Shown: positions 10,401 through 22,758, counted from the stretch's first letter. The stretch: 64,000 nt of DNA from Myrica gale (GCA_963930655.1 OZ005601.1:25048921-25112920), one strand, 5' to 3'. The notes: generated by a model from the sequence alone, not told the origin. Translations and numbers: made by a program.

Positions 10401-13300
10401 AAGGAAATTCAGCGTGATTTTGGCAAAGATAATTCAAACTCACCAACGCTCGACAATGTAAAAGGAAGTAGTACGTAAGGATATATATTTTTTAAAAAAA
10501 CACTCAGCTACCACTTTCTCAAAATATGGTAACATATAAACAAAATACAACTTTAGGCTTCTCTATTTCTTCGTACAGCTGTAACGTTTTTATAACGTTA
10601 ATACGGTAATCTTTACCAATTTAAGTTAATAAAATATTAGAGAAATCTCTCATCACGAGCTTTGGACATGGACTTAATTTGGCCCAACACTGTATATAAC
10701 TTTTGAATCTTCTCAAATGACATCCCATGGGACTTCGCACTCTCTCTTGCTCAAACAACCAATAAAATGCTAAATTTTCTCAAAAAAAGACATCCAATTA
10801 ATTTTGAAACCAATAAAAAGCACCCGATTAAAACCCAAATCTCCCCAGCGCATTTCAACTATATAAACCAGAACCAAAACCAAAACCAAAACCAAAATCA
10901 AAGTCAAAGGGATAATTATATAACTTTACACATCCTAGTCTAAAAACCATCTACATTTCAATTGCAAATGCAACTACCAAACAGAGATCAGAAAAGTTGA
11001 AGAACCTGAGGGGTCGTCATGTTTGATGATTTATGAAACATATTTTTGAGGATTTTCGAGTTATGGTTTTCTGGGTGCCTTTTTTGTATTTGTTGGTTCA
11101 GGTGTACTATGAGAAGAGGACAAGAATTGAAAAAACTTTTGAGGACAAGAAGAGAGATTCGAGAAAGAAGAAAATGCACTTGGGAGACTGATTTGGGGAA
11201 AAAGCTCGAGGGCCAATTTTTTTCGTTAATTGAGGTTTTGGTCCTTGAATTTATCTTTTCAAATCCTAAACCCTGCTTATAGAAACTTAGGTCATAGAAT
11301 TTGGTTTCTTATAACTGAATCTTTCCCTAAAATAAACACCACCCCTCCTGCACATAAACTAGAAAATAAAATTTAATAAAGAAACATAACCATGAAAACA
11401 TAAAAAAGAAAGAAACAAAAATTGCACAACATATGGGTCGCAACCCACCCCCTCCCGAACAAGAGGGCTGGATGGAATGGTGGGGGCCCTCCCCGGGCTT
11501 CCGCTGCAGTAAGAGGTGGATCGCCATGATCCCCCCCCCCCCCCCCCCCCTCTTTTACCGGAGGAGATGGCCCATTGGGAACTGCCCCTCAAGTAGGGTT
11601 GCATAGGCCGGAAAATCCGATTAATGGTTCTTATAATAAATATTCTTGGGAATATTTTTGTTTCAATTTTATCATAAATATAAAAACGTTTGTAATTTAA
11701 TTTTATTGATGTAACCCTCGATTGTTTATTACCTTTTTTTTCAAAAATTGATGGGAAAACAATTACAAAGACGTCCTTTTTTTCCACACATAGATTGACT
11801 TGATTGCTATTGTTATTGGATTCTTCTGATGCTATCCTTTCGAGATTTGAAGGCCAACTTTTCCTTATATACAATGAATCCTCTCGTGGAGCAGGACAAA
11901 CTACGTACTGTAGTACTGTGCAACTTGAGATCACTCCCCATTACCGGATTATAAAATATATATTGGGTAACATTGCCAAGTTGAGTGCTATTTTGTCTAT
12001 CCTTAACCCCGATCGACGCGACGTTTAGTTGGTCTCGAAAGTGCATGACACATGGTTGTGTTTGATGTGACATATTTTTGTTAAGTTTATCAAGCAAATG
12101 GAAGGGTGGGGGTTTAAAAAAAAATGGAAGGGTGGGACCTTTTTGATATTCGTATTAAAACCAGGGGGATGAAAGTGAAAATTCAAGAATCATCTTTTAG
12201 AAAGAAGGCAAAACTTAGTAGGCAATTTTTTTTTCCCTTTTAGCAAAATGTTTTTTTTTAATATTTTTGTATTTTGGTTTCTAATTATTATTTTTTTCTT
12301 ACTAGCCCCTTGGCAGGGAAGCTGTCATGGTGGTTGGCGGCCACCATGTGCGATGGTGCCACCTCACCCCCTCCATCTAGGGGGTGGGAGATTTTTTATT
12401 TAATTTTTTTATTCTGATTTTATAAATTTGAAATAAATGAATTCTTTAAAAAAAATAACTTGCTTTTATAAAATCTGATTTGGATTAGTTAATTAATTTA
12501 AATTACGCATATCGTTTTTTTGATTTGGGCTAACGAGGGTCATGTTAATTTATTAGACGAAAGTTTAAAAGGACCATGGTGAAAACCTAATGACTTTCTA
12601 TGATCAGTGGCAAAGTATAAGAACGTTTTGTTTTTAAAAAAAAAAAGATAAAGAGTCAAGGACAGAAAAAGTACTTAAGCCAAGTGTTTTTTTTTATGAC
12701 GAATATATGAAACTACCCCAAAAAGTTTTTTAGATCTGTCTTACTGGCACTGCCAACCGCTGTCCCAAAAGACCTTTCGGGACTGAAAATAGGTTTTTTT
12801 GTAACAAACCAAAAGGAAATCTAACGGGATGAACCCAAAATGGCACATGCCTTATGTATGTCATATGCATGCATTTGAACCATGTCATCATATCCAATTT
12901 GCACAACGTAATCGAGCTCCGGTTTGCACAACGTCATAGCACCCGCAACAAATGACATGCTATAGAATCATGTCATCATGTCTAATTTGTGGCATTAGTA
13001 TATCCTGGCCTGTTTGGATAGTACATGCAAATTGTGTTAATTTTTTTTACAATTATTTTTCACTAACTTTAATAACTTTTTTTAAATTTAATTTTTTGAC
13101 AAATCCCAAAAGAATCTCCATGACTATCTCCAATACCAGAAAATTTTTTTGCCCATCCACACACAGGCGAAGATGTACAGAAAATTTTAATAATATCCAT
13201 AGAGATATGTAATTTCCATTTTCAGTTCGCTTGCAAGCTTTTGTGTTCTGCAAAGTGAGATCACTCACCATTATCATAAAGATAAAGCAAAGTTACGGAG
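10401..13300. other. Long intergenic stretch, no gene recognised
   Basis: AT-rich sequence with homopolymer runs, a CAAAAC-type simple repeat near 10872-10900 and a 20-base C run at 11531-11550. The open frame at 11359-11934 (-) runs through the poly-C tract and contains a run of glycines; it has no domain. The phrase CATGTCATCAT occurs twice near 12880 and 12966. I see no P450 relic, RNA gene or element terminus that I can support. Confidence 0.4.
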
Positions 13301-13544
13301 AACTTTGAGATTATTACAATACATAGACATACATAAGGATTCTATCTTTTGAAAAGAGTAGGTAACTAACCTAGTAACCCTTTATGAGCTTAACTATATA
13401 TAGGAGAACCTTTCGTTGTAAAATGTCTGGTTTGAGCTATAGTTATTACCCAATCGAGAGTCTGTCACCACAGCCAGCCATAACAAGACCACCATTCAGT
13501 CCATAGCCCATCCAATATGCTTTTATTTGTTAGTTTTCAATCCG

Positions 13545-15110
13545 TTAAAGTGTGGAGGCCGGTAGGCGCGGCGTGATAAGAACTTCGAGTGGAGTTGCTT
13601 TCATGTTTGTCAATCCAAAGCTTTCAGTCATATCGACTTGGGCATCTGAGGGATTTGAGATCTCAAACATGTGTAAAAAACTAGCAAGTGCCAAATGTAC
13701 GGTACGAAGGGCAAAAGATGTTCCAGGGCATGCCCTTCTACCACTTCCAAATGGGATCAATTCAAAATGTTTACCCCAAACATCAACATCCTTGTGGGTG
13801 GTGAGAAATCTCTCTGGCTTGAACTCCAGTGGGTCCGACCATATGCGTGGATCCGTTTGGATTTTCCAAATGTTTGTAATTAGCCGTGTGCCTCTCGGGA
13901 CACGGTAGCCACCAATGACACAGTCCTCGGTGAATTCACGCGGCCCAGATAATGGCGCTGCTGGATATAAGCGTAAAGTCTCTTTTACTATCGCTTGGAG
14001 ATAGACTAGCTTACTTATATCAGATTCCTTAACAATTCTTTCCTTGCCCACGTGGATGTCAAGCTCATCTTGGGCCTTCTTCAACACATGGTGGTTGTTC
14101 AACAGTAGTGATACTGCCCAAGTTAAGGTAACCGTGCTGGTATCACTGCCTCCCGCAATCAAATTCTGCAAAATCCCATACTTTTAGATGATGATTATGA
14201 TATATATACTCTGAAGAAATCATCCAGCTTCTTGTTTTAGAGCTCAACTCCTGAGTTTACAAAACACATCATGATGAACAGTAATATACCTTGTGTAGCA
14301 AAAACAACTGAAGAAGAAAAGATAGCGATTACTCTTTTGCCAAGGACAGGCACATAACTTTAAGAGGACGTACGTGCATGCCGACAAGTCCATTGTAAGG
14401 TGGTCAAATGATTGACCGATTGTCTTCGATATATAATGGAATGTGTTGGGGCTTTAGATGACCTTACGTACGAATTTAATTTTGTCACCAACGAAAAGGG
14501 AAGATATATAATTGTTGGAAAATGTAAGAGAGAAGCATACCAAAGATGTGGCTTTGTTGATCGTATCCGCATCATAGCCGGCAAGGTCTGCGCCGTGAAG
14601 GATGGATAGCATTATGTCCATAAAATCTTGCTCCCCTTTGACCTCACCTGAAGCTCTCTTAAGCTTATGCTCTTCCAACCATTTTCCAAAGAGAGAATCC
14701 AATTCTTTTCCAGTTTTCTTCATAGCCTTTTCATGTCCACCCCAATCCAACCACCCAAGGAAAGGAATGGCATCCGACAACACAAATAACCCTATGAAAT
14801 AAAAGAATTCCCTCACAACCTTTTGGCAACGGCGTGCCTCTGTTTTATCAACGGCCTCTATGGTTTTTGAAAGCTGGTACCGTTTTCCGGCAACCATCTT
14901 TAGAATCACGTTGAGACTCATGTCCCCAAACCATTGCTTCAGCTCCACCAATATCTGATTTGACTCGTTCTTCTTCGTTGTCCAAAGTTGGTATAGCTCT
15001 TCTAAGGAGGTCTCAATTTCAGTAGATCGAACATAGGAAAGAAGGTCAAGCCGATTGTTAGATAGTAGCTCTATGGAGGTTATTTTACGTAGTTCACGCC
15101 AATAGGGACC
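13545..15110 (-). pseudogene. CYP82-like P450, 5'-truncated (copy B)
   Basis: Exon 1 remnant 15110-14541 (190 codons, no stop or indel) starts at the C-helix GPYWRELRK. It has a GT donor at 14540 and continues through SDAIPFLGWLDWGG to YDADTINKATSL. Exon 2 starts after TGCAG at 14165 and ends at TAA 13545. It holds the I-helix [16 protein letters not shown] (ExxR), FKPERF and the haem loop [10 protein letters not shown]. The membrane anchor, proline hinge and first ~120 residues are missing: at 15102-15110 the gene abuts a copia reverse-transcriptase fragment. Everything after the break is clean, so truncation looks recent. A possible AATAAA lies just after the stop (13527-13522). It is opposite in strand to the other copies. 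It is a pseudogene unless a new 5' exon is used. Confidence 0.88.
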
Positions 15111-15555
15111 TTTGACATATCTTCAGTTTCTTCAACTGTCTTCCGCCACTTTGAGGTAGACAAATAGAAATGATTCGCCAAAGGTGTACTAACTGATTTT
15201 ACATTCTCCATGCTGAACCTTTCCAACATCCTCTCCACATAGCCGACTTGCGATAACTATAATCTCCTGGCATCCCTATCCCTGCGAATCTCCATCCCAA
15301 GCACTTTAGCTTCAAAGCCATTTCATAGTGAGCCTTCTGCTCAGAGCATATTGTCTCCTTTTATGGTATCCATTATCTTTACTCCACAAGGACTTTAGCT
15401 TGTTGACTTCCTTTATATTCTTAGCTGCAATAAGCATATCGTCCACATACAGTAACAAAAAAAAAATAATGAACCGTCATCAAGGCTCTTAACATATACA
15501 CAACAATCATACTCACATGTAGGAATCAAATCATTTGTACCACTGCTTCAGAGAT
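15102..15555 (-). pseudogene. Ty1/copia reverse-transcriptase fragment fused to P450 copy B
   Basis: On the minus strand the order is a QWYK motif, EYDCCVYVKSL, the catalytic LLLYVDDMLIAAKN (near 15440-15460), VLGMEIRRDR (frameshifted nearby), QVGYVERMLERFSMENVK and ending EDMSKVP. These are consecutive motifs of plant copia reverse transcriptases. No integrase, RNase H or LTR accompanies them. The right-hand junction with the P450 shares the nine bases GGTCCCTAT, which both parents would have near that point. Confidence 0.85.
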
Positions 15556-15618
15556 GACGACATAAAAGGAAAAGAAGAAAAAGAAAATCAAAAGGAATAA
15601 CTTTGTCCTCCTATTTAT

Positions 15619-16411
15619 CTAAAGCCCAATGTTTACACGAGACAAGAAGAATTGAAGCTCTCGACTGGCCCGGTAGGGAAGACAAAGGACATCATCGAAG
15701 ATATTTGGGTGAAAGGCGGGAATGAGTAACCATACAACGGGGAACATAGGAGAAGAAGACATGCAACCCTTCACAGAGACTGGGGGCTTGCCTCCTTCGA
15801 TAGGGGCAGAGTCACCCCAGGCTTCACGAAATATCTCAATTGCACCAGTCCGCTCCCATTGCATGTCGTAAGGGCCCATTCCCTGTTTAAGGGAATCCAA
15901 TTTCTCCCACATCTCGCAGTCTATCTCATCTTTAAGCATGTTTAACATGCACTTAGTATAAAATAACACAAGGGCACTAAAGTTAATTGGCCCGAATGAT
16001 CATCCTTTCTCTCGCGGGATAATTAAACTCTACCCCTTTAAGATAGAGAATATCAGGGTTCTCACTCCTCAGTAGGGCTGTAATGATGTCCTTCACTGGT
16101 TGGCTGCGGTCTTCACGAAGAGGAAGTTCTCAAAAATTGATGCTTTAAAGCACCAAAGGCGATTTGGCCACCTCCCGACATTTGAAGTCAACCCTCAATA
16201 GATTAAAATACTCCTTCACACCCCCATCTTTTACAACCAGGGAGAAAATGTCTGTTAGTAGTTCGGGCGGAAGGTCCGAAAGGGAAGGGAGGGTCAGTGG
16301 AGTCCTCTTCCTTTTCTTCTCGATCCCTGAACGAGGCATGAGGTTGGATTGGTAGAAGGAATCACAGCGAGAAAGGGAAATGGTTTGTGGATCAAAGGAA
16401 TGAGAACCCAA
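15619..16411 (-). pseudogene. F-box protein gene, frameshifted
   Basis: From ATG 16411 the first 88 codons include a basic KKRKR tract and an F-box (SLSDLPPELLTDIFSLV followed by EVAKSPLVL), then a premature stop at 16145. Downstream, other frames hold related coding sequence: SENPDILYLKGVEF, then about 15969-15619 with MLNMLKDEIDCEMWEKLDSL. This order (F-box, short helical repeats) fits plant F-box proteins of the At2g35280 type, which are substrate receptors of SCF ubiquitin ligases. At least two frameshifts separate the pieces. I call it a pseudogene; a real intron between pieces is possible but no clean splice pair was found. Confidence 0.6.
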
Positions 16412-17869
16412 GTCTTATTAAGCAAGAGTGTGGTGATAGACCCGATGAGTGATTTTAAAAGGAAACTATGTTTTAATGATGGCTAATATGTTAAGGGGAT
16501 CAATTTATACTATTGTCGACGTCATAATATTCTCTTGGCCTTATTAATCGCTTAGCAGAATATGGGCTACTGACGGAGGATGATTTTTTCCTTACTATAA
16601 AAGTCCATAATCCAAGGCCCAAAAATAGTGAGGCAACGATCAACTCATTCGATGTGGCTTGTGCCCTTTAGTCATTGGATGTCCATAAAAGAGCCAACCA
16701 TCAATTATTTTTTGGGTAAATAAGCCCACGTAAGAAACTATGATTGCTCCTTGTCTACCCACTGACTGACAGTCCTAAAAGTGGAAGGGGGAGGGTGAAG
16801 AATCAGTAGACTCAAGCCAACCCGGAGGGGACCAATTCTAACAGCGCCAACCTTTAGAGAAAAGATGGATGAGACGAAAAAGGTCTAAGGATAATAATGC
16901 ATGGAGGATAAAAGGGGGTTCCACAAGTCTCCGACCCATGGAGGAAGAAATAAGGATATATGGGAAAAAGGAGCAAATAGAATAATATGCATACTCTCCC
17001 TAAACTTCACGATTGTCTCCTTTTTTTTCCTTTTCTTGTTATTCATTGTCGGGAAAGTTTATATTGATTTTCATAGACATAAAAGCTTTATTCTTTCATT
17101 GATTATCATCATCAACTTCGTGTTCTTGTTTAAAAAGATTACTTCAAACTTTTTTCACACGATGTCTCACATCCTATTTGAACTCTCATCCCTTTATCAT
17201 TAATATATTATTACATCTATATTTAAATATGATAAATAAAGAAAAAAATTCGCTGTCTTCCTCCTTTGTATCTGGTTAATCATATATTTTAGTTTTTACT
17301 TCTATTAATTTGACTAGTTTTAAACATCATTTTTTAAATCATTTATGAGCCACATTGCTGCTTTTTATATTGCTGATTTAAGACGTATATATAACCAGAT
17401 AAAAAAAATATTGATTTCTTTTTAAAAAAATATTGCCATTTAAAATTCACACTACGTGGAACTTCTAGAATCTCCCATTGATCCAGCATTTGAGCCATCA
17501 TATCACGGATGTCCTGAATGGTGTTGCTGCGGATTTTCCAATCTACCTCCAGATTTCGGTAATCTCCTTCAAGTTGGAATTCTGTTCATCCCCAACTTTT
17601 TCTCAGCCAACACGGCAAGCCAAGCAACCGCCGCGCCGCCACTCCCTCACTAGGTGATACAGGTGGCAGCAGTGGAGGGCTAATTCATGCATCAGTTTAC
17701 TATTGTGGTCATGACACGTTGGGGAGAGAACAAGATATATGAAGGGGAAAAAAAAAGAGCTACTAGACTTCAAGAGTACTACTACGTAGTTGTGTATGCC
17801 TGCGGTACTAGATCATGGTCAATATATGCTTACATAAATTAAGGGATAATCTTGGGAATTAGTTCATAC
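16412..17869. other. Intergenic stretch, no gene recognised
   Basis: AT-rich sequence with a hydrophobic open frame (16901-17203) from T-rich DNA and a 65-codon frame at 17456-17653 without a recognisable domain. Neither is supported as a gene. Confidence 0.35.
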
Positions 17870-18620
17870 CGTACGTGGTAGTTTGTAAACGATCTTTATT
17901 TTTTAGATAAATTAAGACTTTCTTTTTTACGAACTTTCCAGTACGTGATGAAGAGAACCCTAATTAATATATGGCAACTTAATTGTGCAGTGTAACGTAC
18001 TCCAGGCACTTAAAAGCTTGTATCACTCGATACCTCAAAAATTAAGCGGGTAAAAACTCAAAGAAACTCAAGAACATTGTTCGAAATGCCTGCTATATTT
18101 GTGCACTAATACATGCAAGGCTTGAGAAAGGACAAAAAAGGGTCCAGGGAAGGATGGGGGAGGAATCGAGGCGAATAGCCAGCCACGTGACGTAAAAGTA
18201 GCTGATACCTAGGAGAATAGTCTCTCCCGGCCACTATCCAAGCCCTACGGTCCGTCCAAAAGCGAGAACGCAATCGAATATTGAAAGTGATGGCATTTAC
18301 ATCTCGGACTGATCTTTGAATGGTCCAGTTCGCTGTAGAAAGATGAACTTAATTTAATTGGCATATGTTTCTAGGCATTTTGTTTGTATCAAAAGGTTAA
18401 ACTAATGGAAAAGAAAAAAAAAATCTCTTAATTACCATCGTTCTATCGTACGTACGTACGTCTAGGGTAATTCCCTTTATTTATGTAGCACTTTAAACTC
18501 GTAGAAAAATAGTGTTTGAATTTAGAGCAAGCCATCATATAGCACCTTTCTTTCATTATGTAGCAGAAAATGGTCTTCTAAAAGAAACTGAAATATGGAA
18601 GTGTTGTAGAACAATATATA
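17870..18620. repeat. Segmental duplicate: empty site of the 40-48 kb element plus P450 intron relic
   Basis: 17870-18020 matches 39851-40022, and 18021-18240 continues with sequence matching 48539-48724 and 49383-49450. This copy therefore lacks both the 8.5-kb TIR element and the 645-bp element that interrupt its paralogue. 18240-18620 (CCAAAAGCGA, TTTGAATGGTCCAGTTC, GTAGCAGAAAATGG) matches 61790-62205, the part of the copy E intron just upstream of exon 2. Here no exon 2 follows. Confidence 0.75.
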
Positions 18621-18999
18621 TAGATTTGCGGCTTCTCGAAAGTCCTCATTCCGGCTCGATTTTTTTATTTTTGTTATATTTTGACATTTGTTTTGGCTTT
18701 AGTTTGTTTCTTGTTTGGTTGTTTCCGGCTTCTCGGTGGCCTTTTTGGTCCCTTGATATCTTTTCCAAACGGAGCTTTGCGGTACCCAGATTGTTTGTGC
18801 TTTCATTAGTACTAGCTCTCTAAATTTTTGTGGCTGAGTTTACTGTTATTGGTCACTCGCACTCTCTGCCTAGCACAACACATATAGTGATTTTCCTAAT
18901 CTTTTTGGGATCTTACTAGTTTTCTTTTATCACCTCATAATTGTTAGACCTTATTTATAATTTTCCTTTTATGATTTAATTCTTAAAATACAAGTTTAA
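18621..18999. other. Intergenic stretch, nothing recognised
   Basis: T-rich DNA. The open frame at 18512-18823 begins inside the intron relic and is not supported as a gene. Confidence 0.35.
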
Positions 19000-19129
19000 C
19001 GGCATTATTCAGAAAATATATATAGAGAGAGAAAAAGGTATTATAGCTCATGCTCATAGGCTTCAAGCATGCATGATCAGGTGGAATCTGCTTTTCACAG
19101 TTTATTTATGCTATATATATTGCAAGATA

Positions 19130-19440
19130 ATGGGCAATGGAAAAAACAGCGTTTCTAGACAGTCAATATAGGCAAGGAAAAGTACAGAAATTGAAAACAT
19201 GATAGTCTCTTGGATGGATTTTCTCCGTTGATAAGGTGATTTTGATTTATTTATTTTTTTTCTCAAAGATGCGGTGGCGGAACCTAGATTAGTCTTTAAG
19301 ATGAACAAAGAAAAAGAGACAGTCAATTTAAGCAGGGCAACAATTCCAAACATGATAGTCTGTCGGATATGTGGATTTTCTCCGTTGATGTGCCATGTGA
19401 TTCTGATTTATTTATTTATTTTCAATGATTTGGTCGGGGA
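19130..19440. repeat. Direct duplication within a P450 intron-like relic
   Basis: Two imperfect copies (about 19155-19265 and 19318-19435) share AGACAGTCAATWTARGCA, ATGATAGTCT and GGATTTTCTCCGTTGAT followed by a GATTTATTTATTT tract. A third relative lies at 6790-6890. They look like tandemly duplicated intron DNA of the P450 unit. Confidence 0.55.
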
Positions 19441-20159
19441 ACCTTTATAATAGTCTCTTGAGAAATGTTCGGATATTTTTATTGTGACTGATTAAAACAT
19501 TTGTAGAAATTATATCCCCGAGTGCAATAGATCAATGGTTGGAAGGACTAATTCTCTACAAGTTTGGACAAGTTGTATCTAGAAATAGAGCGTGAGTTTT
19601 GAATTTCTTACCGTCCCTAATTAGTCCTCAACATTACACGTACTATGAGACTAAAGTGTGTGTAAGACAAAACTAAGGGAAGATATCTTGAGGGTAAACT
19701 ATTCAACGCATTGGACAAGTCTTCTTTAGTGGCTTGGCCTTTACTTTTCATTGGAGAAATGTTGCACCTCCCATGCGACTAAAAATAGTTTAATCTTTTC
19801 TTTATTTTACTCTATTATCAACTGTACGTATAGAATAAAAATTAAGCAAGATCAGACTCCCAGGGGCTAAACTTTAGCACCAATTTTAATTTTCACTGAA
19901 TGTACGAGATGTTGAGATCTTTCTATATATATAGTAGTTGATGTTTATAAGGGAAGATCTCATATTATATCATGACTAAAACATTACCAAAATTATGTCG
20001 TTTTGATTAATTAGTCATACTACGTGTGGCGATCCCATCACGATGAAAGACAAAACATCGTGTGACTGACTCAACCATCTCCGGTTGAAAGACAAAACAT
20101 TCGATTTGGTCCAAATTGACTGCAATAATGTTGTGGTTAGCTGAGTTCCTAGTAATTAC
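19441..20159. other. Intergenic stretch, P450-unit spacer
   Basis: No gene. The phrase around 19980-20035 (ATTACCAAAATTATG, GCGATCCCATCAC) is shared with 25480-25525 and 49705-49750, marking it as spacer of the duplicated P450 unit. Confidence 0.4.
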
Positions 20160-20700
20160 GTCAATTGATGGCTTCATGAGTCATCCCCTATGCTGTTAAA
20201 GTTAAATTAAAGTCAAGATGGGTGTATATTTAAAGCACCTTATCTCTACTCTTTGGCTTGGAATTTTAAAACAACATGCATACACTTCCCGGATCCATCA
20301 CGATTATTCTCAGCCCGTTGGTCCATCTGTGAGCCATCAGTCTCCTACTTTGTCATAGGTGCGACTACGAACTGAGTACTAGAACGTGAGACACGAAATT
20401 CAGCACGTTCCGAAGTGCAGAAAAATCAGTGCACAGTAAATTTAACTAATTGAGAAAAAGTTACATCAAGAAACTCAGCATCCAGAGACTATCGATCCCC
20501 TGATTTTATGCTTTTTAGCGACTCAATATCGGTCGCCTCTCTAGGCCACCAATTTCGTATTCAAAGAGGTGGCTGTCGACCATTAGGTCGGCCCTCGACT
20601 AGTAGATGTACTGTTTGTACGAGAAACTCAAACACGTTTCTATTTTCTACAGTCATTGCACATGCTCGTTACTTCAAGAAATCTAGAACATCATAAAAGA
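20160..20700 (+). promoter_or_regulatory. Orphan duplicate of a P450 upstream region
   Basis: 20480-20700 (TCCAGAGACTAT, TTCGTATTCAAAGAGG, GTCGACCATT, ACGAGAAACTCA, GTTTCTATTTTCTAC, CACATGCTCGTT) matches 22207-22600 directly upstream of intact copy C. 20165-20365 matches the end of the window (63790-64000). No P450 exon follows here before the MITE at 20.76 kb, so this is a duplicated 5' region without its gene. Any promoter role is inferred from homology only. Confidence 0.5.
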
Positions 20701-20755
20701 ATAATCAACTACATTATTGCATCGATCGAGGTCGGGGCCGGCTTAGAAAACTCAA

Positions 20756-20976
20756 AAAGGTTAGGCTCTAATTGCGAAAGGAGTTAGAGTCCTAATATTA
20801 AGGTCCTAAGAGGACTTAATTAGGGTTGAGATGTTGTCAACACATTAATGAATAGAATTGAGTTCTGAGATAAAAATGTAACATTTAATCTCAGTCATCC
20901 ATTTTATTCATTAATATGTTGACAACATGTCAGCCCTGATTAGGTCCTCTTAGTACCCTAACCTTTCTCGCTAATT
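20756..20976. mobile_element. Foldback MITE, about 220 bp
   Basis: The left part (AAAGGTTAGG, CTAAGAGGAC, TTGTCAACACATTAATGAAT) and the reverse complement of the right part (AAAGGTTAGG, CTAAGAGGAC, TTGTCAACATATTAATGAAT) pair almost end to end around a centre near 20870. The left arm has about 35 extra bases. No clear target duplication was found. It shares its style, including the ATATTAATGAAT core, with the MITE at 27376-27631. Confidence 0.65.
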
Positions 20977-20996
20977 GCTAAGTCCCCTCCACCGAC

Positions 20997-21364
20997 AAGA
21001 GGTCCCTAAAAAATGTGCTTTGTGCAATACGAAAAAGAACAGAAAAAAAATAACTTAAAAAAAAACATGAATCCTTAATTTTTCATATTATTTGTTTTTA
21101 ATTAGTCAATTCTGAATTTTAATCACTCAAGGTAAAGTTAAAATTTTATCATTCTAACCTTTGTCATTATATATATTGTTTTCTTTTTCAGACTTTGTTG
21201 TATTCCAAACCCTTTTATGTGTTTGCTTTGTTCCTGAGATCATCCTTGTTGCCTTTCAGGCGGATCCTTCACCTATAATATGATAATCAATCAGCGATAA
21301 CTTGTGAAAACTTATAGGAAGTAAGTTAGATGAACTCTTGGTATGAGAAACTCAAACATGTTTC
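20997..21364. other. Intergenic stretch, nothing recognised
   Basis: AT-rich spacer; the phrase GAGAAACTCAAACATGTTTCTATTTTCTA near 21340 repeats part of the P450 upstream region. Confidence 0.35.
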
Positions 21365-22040
21365 TATTTTCTAATCTTAAAGGGACTAATTAAAGTTTTG
21401 ATATCCTAGGGACAAACTAATTTAATGAGTTTTTAAATTTTGGAACTTATTTTATTTTCGTGAAAATCACATGACGAATTTTGAATTTATTCATAAAAAA
21501 AAGACATTAATTTGCAGTGTAGTGGAGCATGTTATAACTTCGATCATTTTTGGTCATAATTGGATTTTACACCATTTTTATAGGAGGTATCATTGGGTTT
21601 TAAAATTAAAACATTTAGTTCTTGAGTTTTATAGCATATTTATAATAGATCCTTAGTTGTGCGTAGCAGTGGGAGGATGAGCTTGAGTCATGTAGATTTG
21701 GAATGACAACGTTTTATGAGATACAAGTAGACAATATGTAAACTGACATCAAATCTGGCCAATATTACGTATTAGACTGGTGGGGGAATTGTGTAAGTGA
21801 CGATTAACTTGAATTTCTCTAAAATAAACCTTTAGTCATTAGTGGATTAGACAAAGAACAGATTGGAACTTTTTTTAGGCACCCGAAACACAAGGACTAA
21901 ATTTTTTAATTTTAAATCCTAAGGACCTATTATAAAAATGATATACAATTTAAGGACAAAATTTTTAATTTTAAAACCTAATTATTTATTATAAAAACGG
22001 TGTAAAACTCAAAGATCAAAACAGAATTTTTCTTTATTTT
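21365..22040. mobile_element. Probable TIR element with diverged inverted repeats
   Basis: The stretch at about 21560-21660 (TTTTACACCATTTTTATA, GGTTTTAAAATTAAAA, TTATAATAGATCCTTA) is found in inverted orientation at about 21895-22015. Such TTTAGTCCTTGAGTTTTACACC-like arms are common in plant MULE-type elements. Ends and target duplication could not be fixed. Confidence 0.45.
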
Positions 22041-22204
22041 AATTCTGAAATTATATAAAATTATTAAAAATATTTCAGAAATATTTCTCTTCCCTTATAA
22101 AATCATTTATTTTCATCGCAACAATTTTATCCATGAAAAGTATCCCACTAACTATTTTATTTATTTTATGAAGAATATAACATTATATGTTGCTGTACAG
22201 AGTA

Positions 22205-22758
22205 AAGTTATCCAGAGACTATCCCCGGATTTCACCCAATATTACATTATATGGGTGGCATCTTATTATTACTTACCCAAAAAATATGGGTGGCATCTCT
22301 AAGCATCATTTTCGAATTCAAAGAGGAGGCCGTCGACCATTGGCTGCTATTTTTTCGATCAACTAAATGCGCAGACACCGGACCCACATCCACGTGTGGC
22401 TTACCACTGTTTTGTTCGTCCTTGTTGCCTTTCAGATCATGGATCGGCGATCAGCGGTAAGCAGTGACATGTATAGGAAGAAGATTAGACGAACCCTGTG
22501 TACGAGAAACTCAGACCAGTTTCTATTTTCTACGTACGGTCAATTCCACATGCTCGTTCTTTCTAGAAAGCTAGCACATACAGAAAGAAAAATCATGCAG
22601 ACTATCAAGGAGGTCTGTCCTTAAATACGCAGGGTTTTAATCCCTGTAGAGCCATTCTCTTCTTTCTCGTGAGTTCAAGTATTTGAACACAACCAAATAT
22701 CAACAGAGAAGCCTCAGATACAGCTAACAGCTCTATCTGACTGTAGTCACCCTTTCCT
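22205..22758 (+). promoter_or_regulatory. 5' region of intact P450 copy C
   Basis: This is the upstream region of the intact gene, duplicated at 20480-20700. A TTAAATA element (22621-22627) sits about 130 bases before the ATG and could be a TATA-like box. This is weak, since AT-rich heptamers are frequent here. The short frames in it (22251-22624) are not supported as genes. Confidence 0.35.

Noticed and set aside
11359-11934. 191-codon minus-strand open frame
   Set aside because: It is held open by a poly-C run and AT-rich DNA; the peptide includes a glycine homopolymer and has no recognisable domain.
13552-13908. 118-codon plus-strand frame over P450 copy B
   Set aside because: It is the antisense shadow of exon 2 of copy B.
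17456-17653. 65-codon frame with CPEWCCCGF as a possible small cysteine-rich protein
   Set aside because: There is no signal peptide, no family match I recognise and no supporting context.
18512-18823. 103-codon plus-strand frame with hydrophobic C-terminus
   Set aside because: It begins in P450 intron relic sequence and continues in T-rich spacer; no domain.
22251-22624. Short frames just upstream of P450 copy C as an upstream gene
   Set aside because: The sequence is a duplicated 5' region (also at 20480-20700) and the frames are not conserved between the copies.
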